A stretch of 64,000 nt of DNA, from the NCBI RefSeq assembly GCF_028765575.1, contig NZ_JARACO010000001.1, forward strand, positions 1 to 64,000. The letters are read 5' to 3'. A program made the translations under genes and the position numbers. Below are positions 48,069 to 57,669 of this stretch, one piece after another. The notes beneath the pieces were generated by a model, which did not search any database, was not told the origin of the DNA, and was given only the letters and a program-made list of their open reading frames with translations. This stretch comes from Aliivibrio sp. S3MY1 (GTDB lineage Bacteria > Pseudomonadota > Gammaproteobacteria > Enterobacterales > Vibrionaceae). Position 1 is the first letter of the stretch. Each line of letters starts with the position of its first letter.

Positions 48069-49805
48069 TTACTTAATTGATGCATAAACAGCAACATAGG
48101 CCTGTGGATTATCCCAAACCGAGTTTTTTCCATCAAACGCCATTAAGGTGTAACATGTTTTGCTCTCTTCATAGGTTTCTAAACCGTGGTTAGAGCCAAA
48201 CAATGAATCATAAGATTCGTTATGCTTTTTAACAAAGCGGATCTCGTCTGATTTTTGATTATCCCCTAATACAAGGCGGATCTTATTCCAATCGTCATAG
48301 AAATACTCTTCTAGCAATGGGATGATTTTATTTTTAAACGCCGCTTTTAGCAGTTTGAAAGCTTTATCTTCGTCTTGCTCATTGTAGACAGGGAATAAGA
48401 AAGCGTGACCCAAGGTATGCTCACGATCATATAAAGCTTCTATGCGTTTATTTAGGGCGTTAAGTAACCGAGTAAGATCGATACCTTTAATCTGTTTGTT
48501 ATTAAATAATTCAGGCTTTGGCATCATTTCGATAAAATCAAAACGACGACGCAGCGCGGTATCCATCATAGCGAGAGAGCGATCGGCGGTGTTCATGGTG
48601 CCGATGATATGCAAGTTATCAGGTACTGAGAACGTATCGCCAGAGTACGGTAACACAAGCTCTATTTCTTCTTCTGCTCCTTTACGCTTTGATGGCTCAA
48701 TAAGCGTGATCAACTCACCAAAGATCTTAGAGATGTTTCCTCGGTTAATTTCGTCGATGATGAGGACGAAATTCTTACGCTCTGTATGAACCGTATTCGT
48801 TTGATTTGAATAGGCAGACAAATGCTTAATTAATGAAGAATAATATGGATTTAGACCGCCTTTTATTTCACGTTCACCATTAAATACCGCTTTTAACGTT
48901 TTTACACTCAGTGAATGAGTTGAATCACCTTTGTCTTTCTCAAATCTAATCGTATTATTATCGACATCCGTAACAGTAAAGAAAGTACGAACGGTATTAA
49001 CTTTAATGCCATTTTCACCTTGTGATAGCGCTGTAAGAAAATTCGCCCATAGTGAATCAAAATCACGGTCACTTTCTACGGTTTTAGTTACTCGATATTT
49101 ATCTGCGTCTTCTGAGATCGTTTTAAAAATGCCATCTTTTTCATAATAGGCTATTTGATTACCTTCAGTTTTAGCACTTAACCCTTCAACAAATTCTTCA
49201 TAGCCGTAGCTTTGATGAAAGGTAACAAAGCGAATGCGTTTATCAGCAACCAAACGGACATATTCGGCTTTTAATTCATCACGGGTAGCCCATGTAAACG
49301 TTGGTTCTGCGGCTTTTACTGCGGCTTCAATGGTGTGATAGGTTTTACCTGTACCCGGAGGGCCGTAGAGGATTTGGTTTAGAGGTGACATGGTGTTTTC
49401 ATTACTCGCGGTGAAAAATGGCTCAAGTGTGGCTTGTGATGAAGAAATAATTTTCTCGATTGTAAAACCCTGCTTAATCGCTTGTTGATAAAAGCCCTCT
49501 ACGTTTCCAACGCCCCATTGATTACTCACATAAATGGTTATGCCATCGTGAGTGAGTAAACGATCTTCTGCTTTATTGTAAAATCGGTTTTCAACGTCAC
49601 TGCTCTTACTTAACCTCTCATCGTACTCTTGCTGAGTAATAAATACGTTACCATTCTTATTTTGTAGAGAGCCGGGAAATATCTGCTCTAGTTGCGCTAA
49701 CGTAGCGTCATAGCGTTCGATATAAGTAGCAACAACAGCATGAACTAATCGGCCTTTTCCATATACACTTTCTTCAACTCTGTATTTTGTGTTATCTCTT
49801 GCCAT
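48069..49805 (-). CDS. mcrB: McrB-like AAA+ GTPase subunit of type IV restriction
   Basis: A 578-aa AAA+ motor: Walker A GPPGTGKT (residues 148-155), Walker B FVLIIDEINRGNISKIFGEL, the McrB GTP-specificity signature MNTADRSLAMMD, and the arginine-finger region TALRRRFDF. The N-terminal ~130 residues (YGKGRLVHAVVATYIERYDA) form a recognition domain that does not look like the E. coli McrB DNA-binding domain, so target modification may differ. It forms an operon with mcrC. Confidence 0.9.
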   Translation of the reverse strand: MARDNTKYRVEESVYGKGRLVHAVVATYIERYDATLAQLEQIFPGSLQNKNGNVFITQQEYDERLSKSSDVENRFYNKAEDRLLTHDGITIYVSNQWGVGNVEGFYQQAIKQGFTIEKIISSSQATLEPFFTASNENTMSPLNQILYGPPGTGKTYHTIEAAVKAAEPTFTWATRDELKAEYVRLVADKRIRFVTFHQSYGYEEFVEGLSAKTEGNQIAYYEKDGIFKTISEDADKYRVTKTVESDRDFDSLWANFLTALSQGENGIKVNTVRTFFTVTDVDNNTIRFEKDKGDSTHSLSVKTLKAVFNGEREIKGGLNPYYSSLIKHLSAYSNQTNTVHTERKNFVLIIDEINRGNISKIFGELITLIEPSKRKGAEEEIELVLPYSGDTFSVPDNLHIIGTMNTADRSLAMMDTALRRRFDFIEMMPKPELFNNKQIKGIDLTRLLNALNKRIEALYDREHTLGHAFLFPVYNEQDEDKAFKLLKAAFKNKIIPLLEEYFYDDWNKIRLVLGDNQKSDEIRFVKKHNESYDSLFGSNHGLETYEESKTCYTLMAFDGKNSVWDNPQAYVAVYASIK

Positions 49806-49810
49806 TTTTC

Positions 49811-49834
49811 TTTATTCCAACCTAAAAAAGCACG
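49811..49834 (+). repeat. 24-nt direct repeat flanking mcrBC, right copy
   Basis: Twenty-three of 24 bases are identical to 46673-46696, same orientation, just upstream of the mcrB start. See the left copy. Confidence 0.8.
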
Positions 49835-49850
49835 CCATTTGACGTGCTTA
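49823..49850 (-). terminator. Terminator after the helicase gene
   Basis: On the minus strand AAGCACG, loop TCAAATGG, CGTGCTT continues into six T residues. About 100 bases after the helicase stop. Confidence 0.75.
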
Positions 49851-49952
49851 TTATGTTTCATAGCATGTAAATGAGCTTTCACAGCACCAAAAACTCAAAT
49901 CTTCATCTACTCGTATTTATTATTGTGATCAACCACCACACAGCAAAATAAA

Positions 49953-52900
49953 CTAACTCGTAGCTATAGAATACACACCGCCCTTCGATACTATTTTTTG
50001 ATCTTGAAGGAGCTTATCTATCACTAGCTCGACCTTTTCTTTCATTGTTTTACTCGTTACAGAAAAACCAAAAGTTTCAGTGACAGATTTAATTAACTCA
50101 TCATGATCAATCGAGAAAGTATCTCCAACAACCTCAAATGCAGCGACGGCAATTTCATCATCTGGGACAAACTCAAACTTACGTTCATTGTTTGGTAAAG
50201 TTTGACGGTTACGCACTATCACTTCAGCTCCCAGGATCTTGACAAAGTCACCATCGAGCTTGATTTCGCCCCTATTTGCTAACTGATTTAACGTATTATT
50301 AATTGTTCGCGTAATTCTTGCACCTGCACGAGTGGCACCTACCGCGGACAACAAACGTGTAGTTAACAATTTGGTATGCATCGGCGATTCCGCATAAAGT
50401 ACCGTCATGATATCCGTTGTTAAACGGTGAGTTGAAACATCATGAATAGCTTCCCCTAAACGAAGAGATAACTGGTTCAGCGCGCATTGGGCGTATTCTG
50501 CTTTCGATGAAGCCTCTTCTACAGCGATACGTTCTATCTGGGCGGTGTCTTTCTTAGGTTTTGACTTTGGTTTCAATGCTTCAGAATCATCATAGTTACG
50601 ATAAAATGCTTCTGCTTCTTTCAATGCATCACTCATACGTTCCGTTTCACGGTGGCGATTTCTAAACCAATCCGTACTCCAAATACGATGAAAACGCCAT
50701 CCTAAACCTTCCAACACGCTTTGACGAATACGGTCACGGTCACGTGCACTCTTAGAGCTATGGTAAGTCGCTCCATCGCACTCTACTGCCAACATATAAC
50801 GTCCAGGCTTGTTCACATCGCGCACGGCAATATCAATATAAAAACCAGCGCAACCTACTTGTGGTTCAACCTTATAACCTAAACCACGGATCACAGATAT
50901 TACCTCTTCTTCAAACGGAGAATCGGGCTCTTTACCTGTTTCCTCTCGCTTAACCAACTCTTTCGTTACCGCGTAATGCAAGAAGTTCTTCAAAGCACGG
51001 ACACCAAAAGGAGATGCGTCTGTCGTTGGCATTTCTTCTGCTTTAAAGTTGCTGAACACTTCCATACACATACGCGCACGAGAGATAAGCACGTTTAATC
51101 GACGCTCTCCCCCCTCACTATTTAATGGACCGAAACTCATTGGCAAGCGACCTTCATTGGTCTTGCCATAACCGATACTGATGAAAATCGTATCGCGTTC
51201 ATCACCCTGCACGTTTTCTAAGTTTTTAACGAAAAATTCTTCGCCTTCTTCATGTTCACCAAAAAAGCTTTCAAGATCAGGATTCTGTTTTCTCAGTTTT
51301 TCAACTTCAAGCATGATAGCATCACGTTGTGCGGTACTAAATGCAACCACTCCCAATGTCTGTTCAGGCTCGGTACGAGCATGTAACATCACGGCCTCTG
51401 CAACCGCTGTAGCTTCACCTTTGTTACTACGAGATCCACCACGATCATAAGTTGTTTCAGGTAAATAATTAAGCGAAAGACCTTTAGCATTTGGGTTAAT
51501 GCCTGATGATGGGAAGATCATCAATTTATTGTCATAAAACTCTTGGTTAGAGACAGCTATCAAAGACTCATGTCGGCTACGATAGTGCCATTTCAGCATG
51601 GTTTCTGGTGTGCCTGACGCAAGGAACATCCCAAGAATGCTCTCCATGTCGGCTGTTACACTCTCTTCGGCTTCTTCATCATCTAACACTAGCATCTTGC
51701 CAAAGAAGTTAGTTGGCGGCATTTGTTTAGTATCACCGACCACAATCACCTGTTTGCCACGTAAAATAGCCCCTAAAGCATCTGGCACTTTAACCTGAGA
51801 TGCTTCATCAAATATCACAAGATCAAACTCAATCGCGCCCGGCTCTAAATACGTCGCAATAGACATCGGACTCATCATAAAGACAGGTTTAATGCTTTGA
51901 ATCGCTCGTCCAGATTTATTGATCAAGCGGCGGATCGGCATTTGTCGGCGTTTTTTATTAAACTCACGACGCAGTGTTTCCACTTCACCTCGTGCCGAAG
52001 GATTAGGCAAGCGTTGGTATAACTGTTCAACAAGTTGCTCTTGTGAGAAATGGAACAGATTACCATCTATCTCACTAAACTGTTCTAACGCTTTCTCATG
52101 TTCTGTGCGATCAAATAAACGAATCTCAGTTGAATTTTCATAGCTGTAATTCGCAAGTTCACTATAAAATTTAAGCTTAAAGCAAATCAATAAAGCATCG
52201 GCAGAATATGCCCATGCGTACGCCAATTTACTCCACTCTGTTAAACCATATTCGTCCAATTGCTTCACTAAACGATTAAAACGAGCAAGCTCATATACTT
52301 GAACAATTTCCTTACCAATACGTTCAACATTGTCTAATGTCAACGCAGCCGTTTCTTCAGCAAAACATTCTCGGTTAGATTCCAATATGGTACAGATTTG
52401 TTGTACGTTGTCGTTTCGCTTATTAACCAAGCTATCAAGCGATTCGATTGTATTTGTATCTAACGATGAGCTTTCAGTGGTCAGGTGGCAGGCAAGGCTT
52501 GGATCTAATGATTCATCTTCCATCCCCTTGCGTGCTTGGTAAATCCATTGCAATGGTTTAAGCAGTTCACCCCAATCGGTTTGATCGTTCTTGTAATGCT
52601 CGCCAACAACCGTAATCAGGGTTTGCGCAGTATCTGCAAATGCCGATTGATTCGCCTTGTACTCCAATAAACCATCTATCTGTGCAACCCATTCATTACT
52701 GTTACCTGAAAGACCGTTGCGACACATACCCGCGTATGTTGCCTTTGCTTTACGATATTCACCGGATAGGAATCGCCACCACTTCGTGCCTGTTGTGGTT
52801 AGTACACCTCTAAGCTGCATCCAATCACTATTAAATGCGGGATCCATAAAGTGAGCGAGTAAGTTGCTCTTTTGCTGTTGCAAGGTAAAGCCTTGATTTG

Positions 52901-54656
52901 CAAAATCGAGGATCTGCCCTTCTTTACTTTCCCATGCGGCACTATCAACCTTAATTCCTGTCATTACAGGTTTTTCAGCGATAAGACGCAATGACTGTAA
53001 TGCGCTGACAGCATCTGTGTAAGTGATAACTTTGCGTTCAAAGCCTTGTGATTCAGCTAATGTCGCCACTTTCGTTATCAATTCAATTTGATTTTGCTGC
53101 AATTCACCGCAATGCTGATTGAGCGTTTTACTCTCCGCAGGGGAAACTTCTAAGCGTTGAGTTGCCCCATACAGATTAAAACGAGGTGCGCCATGCTCTG
53201 CGATGTAATCGACAACTTCCTGCAACTTACCTGTTATTTTGTTGAAATGAGTTGAGCTCCATACATTCAAATCAAGTTCAAATACAGGTAACAAAGAGGC
53301 ATCAATCTCAAGAGCCTCTATTTCAGTCTCATACTTTAATGCATACCCTAATGCAACTTGATAACTTACCCCTGTGTTGGCAATTGGTTGATTAACCTCA
53401 AAGCAATAATCATCAAGCTGTTTACGCAGTTCTACCAACTTTTCGATATCTTCACCGCGCTCTGGTGAACGTGGCGCATGCTGCATCAAGCCAGTATGAA
53501 GTGATGTTAGTACTGCTTTTTTGTTGGCTTTGTGCGAGTGCAACTCCAGTACCGCATCACCAATATGACAGTTATCAAGACGACGCTTTACTACATCTAG
53601 TGCCGCCATTTTTTCAGCAACAAATAACACTTTTTTATCGTCGGCCAGTGCCTGAGAAATAATATTCGTGATTGTCTGTGATTTACCCGTTCCTGGTGGA
53701 CCTTGGATCACTAAGTTCGCGCCGGATTTTGCTGCCAGTACCGCCTCGGTTTGGCTTGAATCAGAATCTAATACTAAGTTAATGGCCTCTACTTTGTTAA
53801 CGTCCATCGGTGTGCCATCAAGTAGATGAGCGTCTGATTCAAATCCGCCGCCGAATAGTTTGGTAATAAGTGAGTGTTGAGACGGTTTATTTCCTTCCGG
53901 CCATACGTCGTCAGCTAAATCTTGGTACATCTGGAACTTACCAAACGAGAAGAAACTAAGCGCCTGCTTATCACGTTGTACTGACCAACGAGTTTCTTTG
54001 CTGATTGCCTTTTCTATCGCATCCAAGTAGTCGGCTAACAGATATCCTTCTTCTTGCTCTTCAAAATTCGGCAAGGTAATACCAAATTCCATTTTTAATT
54101 TAGCAGCAAGAGTTAAGTTGGCACCAAGCTCTGCATCACTATATTGAATTTTGTAGGCATCACCAGCATCACTGCGCACCAGTTCTACGGGAATTAACAC
54201 CAATGGTGCGTAACGTGCTTTGTCGGAATTTGCATCTTCATACCACTTGATAAAACCAACCGCGAGGTAAAGTAAAGCGACACCCTGCTCTTGCACATAA
54301 GTGAGTGCTTCTGTGCTGAGTTTTAGTAAACGGGTTTCTAACGGTTTCTTAAATAACGAGGTTTGTAGTGCGTTATCGTTAAAGCGCTTGGCACCTACTT
54401 TATTATCTAGATGTTCGATTAATGCCAACTGTGTAAAGGCTTTATCATCATCCGATTCCAATTCACCGGGTGCAGGTAAAAAAGTCATGGGCTTGTGTGA
54501 ATTCACCAATGTATCAAACACTTGTATTGATTTTTCATCAACAATGTCTAATACACGAGGACCTTTGCCAAGGCTTAATAAGGTGTTGCCTCGAAGCCCC
54601 ATATCAAGCAGTTCTTGGCGGCTTTTATCGAAAATCTGTTTTAAGTTGCTGTCCAT
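49953..54656 (-). CDS. DUF4011 / SF1 helicase / Vsr-like nuclease / DUF3320 protein
   Basis: A 1567-aa multi-domain protein. The N-terminus has the DUF4011-type start (SRQELLDMGLRGNTLLSL), then an SF1 (Upf1-like) helicase core with Walker A IQGPPGTGKSQTITN near residue 317, motif II IFDEASQ near 949, and motif VI LISRARM. A Vsr/DUF559-like endonuclease (VECDGATYHSSKSARDRDRI, LGWRFHRIWSTDWFRN) lies near 1290, and the C-terminal ~150 residues match the DUF3320 position. The DxxxY...DRxR pattern retains likely catalytic residues. Such giant helicase-nucleases are recurrent in defence islands; the target is unknown. It is probably a single-gene unit between mcrBC and the type I system. Confidence 0.85.
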   Translation of the reverse strand: MDSNLKQIFDKSRQELLDMGLRGNTLLSLGKGPRVLDIVDEKSIQVFDTLVNSHKPMTFLPAPGELESDDDKAFTQLALIEHLDNKVGAKRFNDNALQTSLFKKPLETRLLKLSTEALTYVQEQGVALLYLAVGFIKWYEDANSDKARYAPLVLIPVELVRSDAGDAYKIQYSDAELGANLTLAAKLKMEFGITLPNFEEQEEGYLLADYLDAIEKAISKETRWSVQRDKQALSFFSFGKFQMYQDLADDVWPEGNKPSQHSLITKLFGGGFESDAHLLDGTPMDVNKVEAINLVLDSDSSQTEAVLAAKSGANLVIQGPPGTGKSQTITNIISQALADDKKVLFVAEKMAALDVVKRRLDNCHIGDAVLELHSHKANKKAVLTSLHTGLMQHAPRSPERGEDIEKLVELRKQLDDYCFEVNQPIANTGVSYQVALGYALKYETEIEALEIDASLLPVFELDLNVWSSTHFNKITGKLQEVVDYIAEHGAPRFNLYGATQRLEVSPAESKTLNQHCGELQQNQIELITKVATLAESQGFERKVITYTDAVSALQSLRLIAEKPVMTGIKVDSAAWESKEGQILDFANQGFTLQQQKSNLLAHFMDPAFNSDWMQLRGVLTTTGTKWWRFLSGEYRKAKATYAGMCRNGLSGNSNEWVAQIDGLLEYKANQSAFADTAQTLITVVGEHYKNDQTDWGELLKPLQWIYQARKGMEDESLDPSLACHLTTESSSLDTNTIESLDSLVNKRNDNVQQICTILESNRECFAEETAALTLDNVERIGKEIVQVYELARFNRLVKQLDEYGLTEWSKLAYAWAYSADALLICFKLKFYSELANYSYENSTEIRLFDRTEHEKALEQFSEIDGNLFHFSQEQLVEQLYQRLPNPSARGEVETLRREFNKKRRQMPIRRLINKSGRAIQSIKPVFMMSPMSIATYLEPGAIEFDLVIFDEASQVKVPDALGAILRGKQVIVVGDTKQMPPTNFFGKMLVLDDEEAEESVTADMESILGMFLASGTPETMLKWHYRSRHESLIAVSNQEFYDNKLMIFPSSGINPNAKGLSLNYLPETTYDRGGSRSNKGEATAVAEAVMLHARTEPEQTLGVVAFSTAQRDAIMLEVEKLRKQNPDLESFFGEHEEGEEFFVKNLENVQGDERDTIFISIGYGKTNEGRLPMSFGPLNSEGGERRLNVLISRARMCMEVFSNFKAEEMPTTDASPFGVRALKNFLHYAVTKELVKREETGKEPDSPFEEEVISVIRGLGYKVEPQVGCAGFYIDIAVRDVNKPGRYMLAVECDGATYHSSKSARDRDRIRQSVLEGLGWRFHRIWSTDWFRNRHRETERMSDALKEAEAFYRNYDDSEALKPKSKPKKDTAQIERIAVEEASSKAEYAQCALNQLSLRLGEAIHDVSTHRLTTDIMTVLYAESPMHTKLLTTRLLSAVGATRAGARITRTINNTLNQLANRGEIKLDGDFVKILGAEVIVRNRQTLPNNERKFEFVPDDEIAVAAFEVVGDTFSIDHDELIKSVTETFGFSVTSKTMKEKVELVIDKLLQDQKIVSKGGVYSIATS

Positions 54657-54753
54657 AACCTAACCGACGTTTTAAGAATATAAGTATTATTGTTTATAAG
54701 CGCCCTGTAAAGAATGATGACAAGACGCGTTTTATTTGTTGTTGCAAGTATTG

Positions 54754-55953
54754 TTATAACTGGCCTAAAAAAGCTTTTTGGGAGAGAGCGTTAAAATTTT
54801 CATTGCCTAACATTTCAATATCCTTTCGGATATGTTTCAAATTTTCGGTCATTTGAGTAATTTCAACATATTTTTTTTGCATCGAAAGTGGGAATACAGG
54901 AATTGGCATAGCTTTTATGATTCCCATATTTAACCCTGACATAATTGCACCTTTTGTGTTTTTCTCTAGGTAACGTCTCGCTATAGGATGGTATAAAAAA
55001 TATGAATGCAAAAACTCAGGTAAACACTTACTTTTATCTAAAGTAATACAACATAGATGCTTTGTGTTTATCGCCAAAGGAATATCTTGAGGAACCACAG
55101 CACACCTACCACAGGTACCCATTATTGTAATAAGTACATCACCTGGAAGCACAGTATACCTACTCAGTTCTGAATATTTTTCTTGAGATATAAAACGCTC
55201 TTTTCCCCATTCAAAGCTATTCTTTACCGCGTTATCTATACCCAGAACCGATACTCCCGATTGAGTAAATTCACTATGTAATAACTGACTACCAAAAGGA
55301 CCTGTGCGCATACTGCCTTTTCTATTTTCGGCTAACTCTTCAACGGTAGATTCAACCACTTGTCGAATATCACCAAACATATCCAAAAACACGCTGCGCA
55401 AAAACTCATCAGCAAGTTCAATGGCTTGTTTACGTTTTTGACAAATCGCATCGGCTTTATCTAAAATCGCCGCGAGGCGTTTTTGTTCTTCTAATGGTGG
55501 GAGTGGGATTTCTAGCTCCTTAATTTGAGATAGGCTCAAATTAGAAATAGTTCCAGTTACTTTCTTCCCACTAATCTGCCGTATAGCTTCATCAGAACCA
55601 AGCCAATGCAGTAGAAACCTGATGTCAAACTTACTTTTATCAAAGCGAATTATTGCAACTGCTTGATTACAGTTTGCCTCAGGGAATGCTTCTGGCACAA
55701 CTGCCACACGGCCAATAGTGCCAGCAATTGTAACTAATAAATCCCCTGCCTTTATCTTTGATCGTTCTAAGGCATCATGGGTATTTTGATCTATAAACAG
55801 AACATCATCTAAACTTACAGTGCTATTTTTAATATTTTGAACTCGAAGAAAAGGGATACCTTCCTCAGAAAAATCATACCCGATAGATGTCGGCGTAGTA
55901 CCTTTCGTAACTACTGAGCAAACACTACCAAATTTAACTTTCGGCCAACTCAT
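54754..55953 (-). CDS. hsdS: Type I restriction system specificity subunit
   Basis: HsdS recognises the bipartite target of the type I enzyme. The 399-aa protein has two target-recognition domains with the family's repeated markers FSEEGIPFLRVQNI / FTQSGVSVLGIDNA and conserved helices EIPLPPLEEQKRLAAILDKA (first spacer) and a weaker second one (PVFPLSMQKKYVEITQM). The start overlaps the hsdM stop by four bases (ATGA), so HsdM and HsdS are made together. The target sequence cannot be predicted here. Confidence 0.93.
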   Translation of the reverse strand: MSWPKVKFGSVCSVVTKGTTPTSIGYDFSEEGIPFLRVQNIKNSTVSLDDVLFIDQNTHDALERSKIKAGDLLVTIAGTIGRVAVVPEAFPEANCNQAVAIIRFDKSKFDIRFLLHWLGSDEAIRQISGKKVTGTISNLSLSQIKELEIPLPPLEEQKRLAAILDKADAICQKRKQAIELADEFLRSVFLDMFGDIRQVVESTVEELAENRKGSMRTGPFGSQLLHSEFTQSGVSVLGIDNAVKNSFEWGKERFISQEKYSELSRYTVLPGDVLITIMGTCGRCAVVPQDIPLAINTKHLCCITLDKSKCLPEFLHSYFLYHPIARRYLEKNTKGAIMSGLNMGIIKAMPIPVFPLSMQKKYVEITQMTENLKHIRKDIEMLGNENFNALSQKAFLGQL

Positions 55954-57488
55954 AGCATCGCCTCCAGCTCATTCAGATCAGCCAGAATCTCGTTTTCCAA
56001 TGCTTTCAGTTTGCCTAGAATCACTTTTGGGTCTTCAAAGGTTTCTTCTTGGTACACCACTTCTTTGTAACGGTTGATAGAAAGATCAAACTTTTGCGCT
56101 TTGATATCATCTGCCGACACCATAAAGGCTTTTTGCGTTTTGTCGCCAAACTCCGCCGCTAACGCTTCTTGGTTATTAGCTTGGTATAACTCGTTGTAAC
56201 GCTTCCATTTTGCTAAAGCGTCTGGAATGTCGTTGTCTTGAATTGGGTTACGCTTATCATCCAACGAGTAGCCGTCTGCCGTCATGTCGTAAAACAAGAC
56301 GTTGTCGGTGCTCCCGCCTTTGGTAAAGATAAGAATACCGGTCGATACGCCCGCATACGGTTTGAAAACACCACTTGGTAGCGAGATCATCGCTTCAAGT
56401 TGGTTGTTATTGATCAGCTCTTTACGCAAGTCTTGGTGTGCTTTTGAGCTACCGAATAACACGCCATCAGGCACGACGGTGGCACTGCATCCGCCTAATT
56501 TCAACATGCGTAAAATCAAGGCTAAAAACAGTAATTCGGTTTTCTTGGTTTTTACGGTTGCTAACACGTTCGGGTTGACGGATTGCTCGTCCAAACTGCC
56601 TTTAAATGGCGGGTTAGCTAAAATCTTATCGAAGAAATTCTCTTCTTGCGGTAACTCGGCAAAGTTTTTGTTTAAGCTGTCTTGATAAGTGATGTTGGCG
56701 CTACTTACCCCATGCAATAACATGTTCATGGCTGATACACGTAGCATGGTGCTATCAAAATCAAAGCCCCAGAACATCTTGTTATTAATGTGGTCTTGGT
56801 ACTCATGCAACAAATCACCCGTATACACGTCGTTGCCGTCTTCATCTTGGTAAATGCTGTCAGGGCTGGTGTGAGTGCGTGTTAAATATTCCATCGTGCG
56901 AGATAAGAACCCTGCTGTACCACACGCTGGGTCACAAATAACATCGGTTGGCTGCACATCTAGCATTTCTACCATCATATCAATGATATGGCGAGGGGTA
57001 CGGAATTGTCCGTTTATCCCTGCCGATGCTAATTTACTCAGCAAATATTCGTAAATATCACCTTTTACATCGCTTTGATCTAATGGCAGTTGATCAACCA
57101 TTTCTACGGCAGAAAGCAATACGGATTCACTGCGGATCTCCACATCGGCATCGGCCATGAATTGAGCGATATCTGAGCCGTTTAATTCAATCTGTGAGAA
57201 GTGTGGAAATACCTTATTACGCAAGTGAGGCAATAACTCTTTGCCTGACATGTTTTTAAAGTTCTGCCAACGCAGTAATTGACCTTCTGGCGTTTCAGGG
57301 AACTGACGAGTAAACGCTTGGCCTGTACGTTTGGCTTTGCGCTCTGCCGTTGTTTCTTGCATATCAAGCATGCGTGAGAACATTAAATAACTGATCTGCT
57401 CGATAACCACTAATGGGTTCGTTACGCCCCCTGTCCAAAATTTTTCCCACAGGGTGTCGATGTTATTACGTAGTTGACCAGTTAACAT
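55950..57488 (-). CDS. hsdM: Type I restriction system DNA methyltransferase subunit
   Basis: HsdM is the adenine-N6 methyltransferase subunit. The 512-aa protein has the AdoMet motif DPACGTAGF (186-194) and the catalytic motif IV NPPF (292-295), and starts with the helical HsdM N-terminal domain (LTGQLRNNIDTLWEKFW). It is the first gene of the hsdM-hsdS pair, separated from the upstream hsdR by 181 bp with a terminator, so it likely has its own promoter. Confidence 0.95.
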   Translation of the reverse strand: MLTGQLRNNIDTLWEKFWTGGVTNPLVVIEQISYLMFSRMLDMQETTAERKAKRTGQAFTRQFPETPEGQLLRWQNFKNMSGKELLPHLRNKVFPHFSQIELNGSDIAQFMADADVEIRSESVLLSAVEMVDQLPLDQSDVKGDIYEYLLSKLASAGINGQFRTPRHIIDMMVEMLDVQPTDVICDPACGTAGFLSRTMEYLTRTHTSPDSIYQDEDGNDVYTGDLLHEYQDHINNKMFWGFDFDSTMLRVSAMNMLLHGVSSANITYQDSLNKNFAELPQEENFFDKILANPPFKGSLDEQSVNPNVLATVKTKKTELLFLALILRMLKLGGCSATVVPDGVLFGSSKAHQDLRKELINNNQLEAMISLPSGVFKPYAGVSTGILIFTKGGSTDNVLFYDMTADGYSLDDKRNPIQDNDIPDALAKWKRYNELYQANNQEALAAEFGDKTQKAFMVSADDIKAQKFDLSINRYKEVVYQEETFEDPKVILGKLKALENEILADLNELEAML

Positions 57489-57569
57489 AAGTTTCTCTTT
57501 TTATTCATGCTGTTTATCTCAAGAACGATGTGTTTTTGAGTCATCTTTAATAATGGTATTTTAACGCGA

Positions 57570-57604
57570 AAAAGGGAGATCGTAACCTGACTATCTCCCT
57601 TTTC
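57570..57604. terminator. Terminator between hsdR and hsdM
   Basis: AAAAGGGAGAT, loop CGTAACCTGACT, ATCTCCCTTTT. Sixty-six bases beyond the hsdR stop on the minus strand. Confidence 0.88.
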
Positions 57605-57669
57605 TGTTGCGTTCTTAATCAAATTGAACGCTTTTTTGCATCTCTTTCTGTTTATTTATCGTATTGCCT

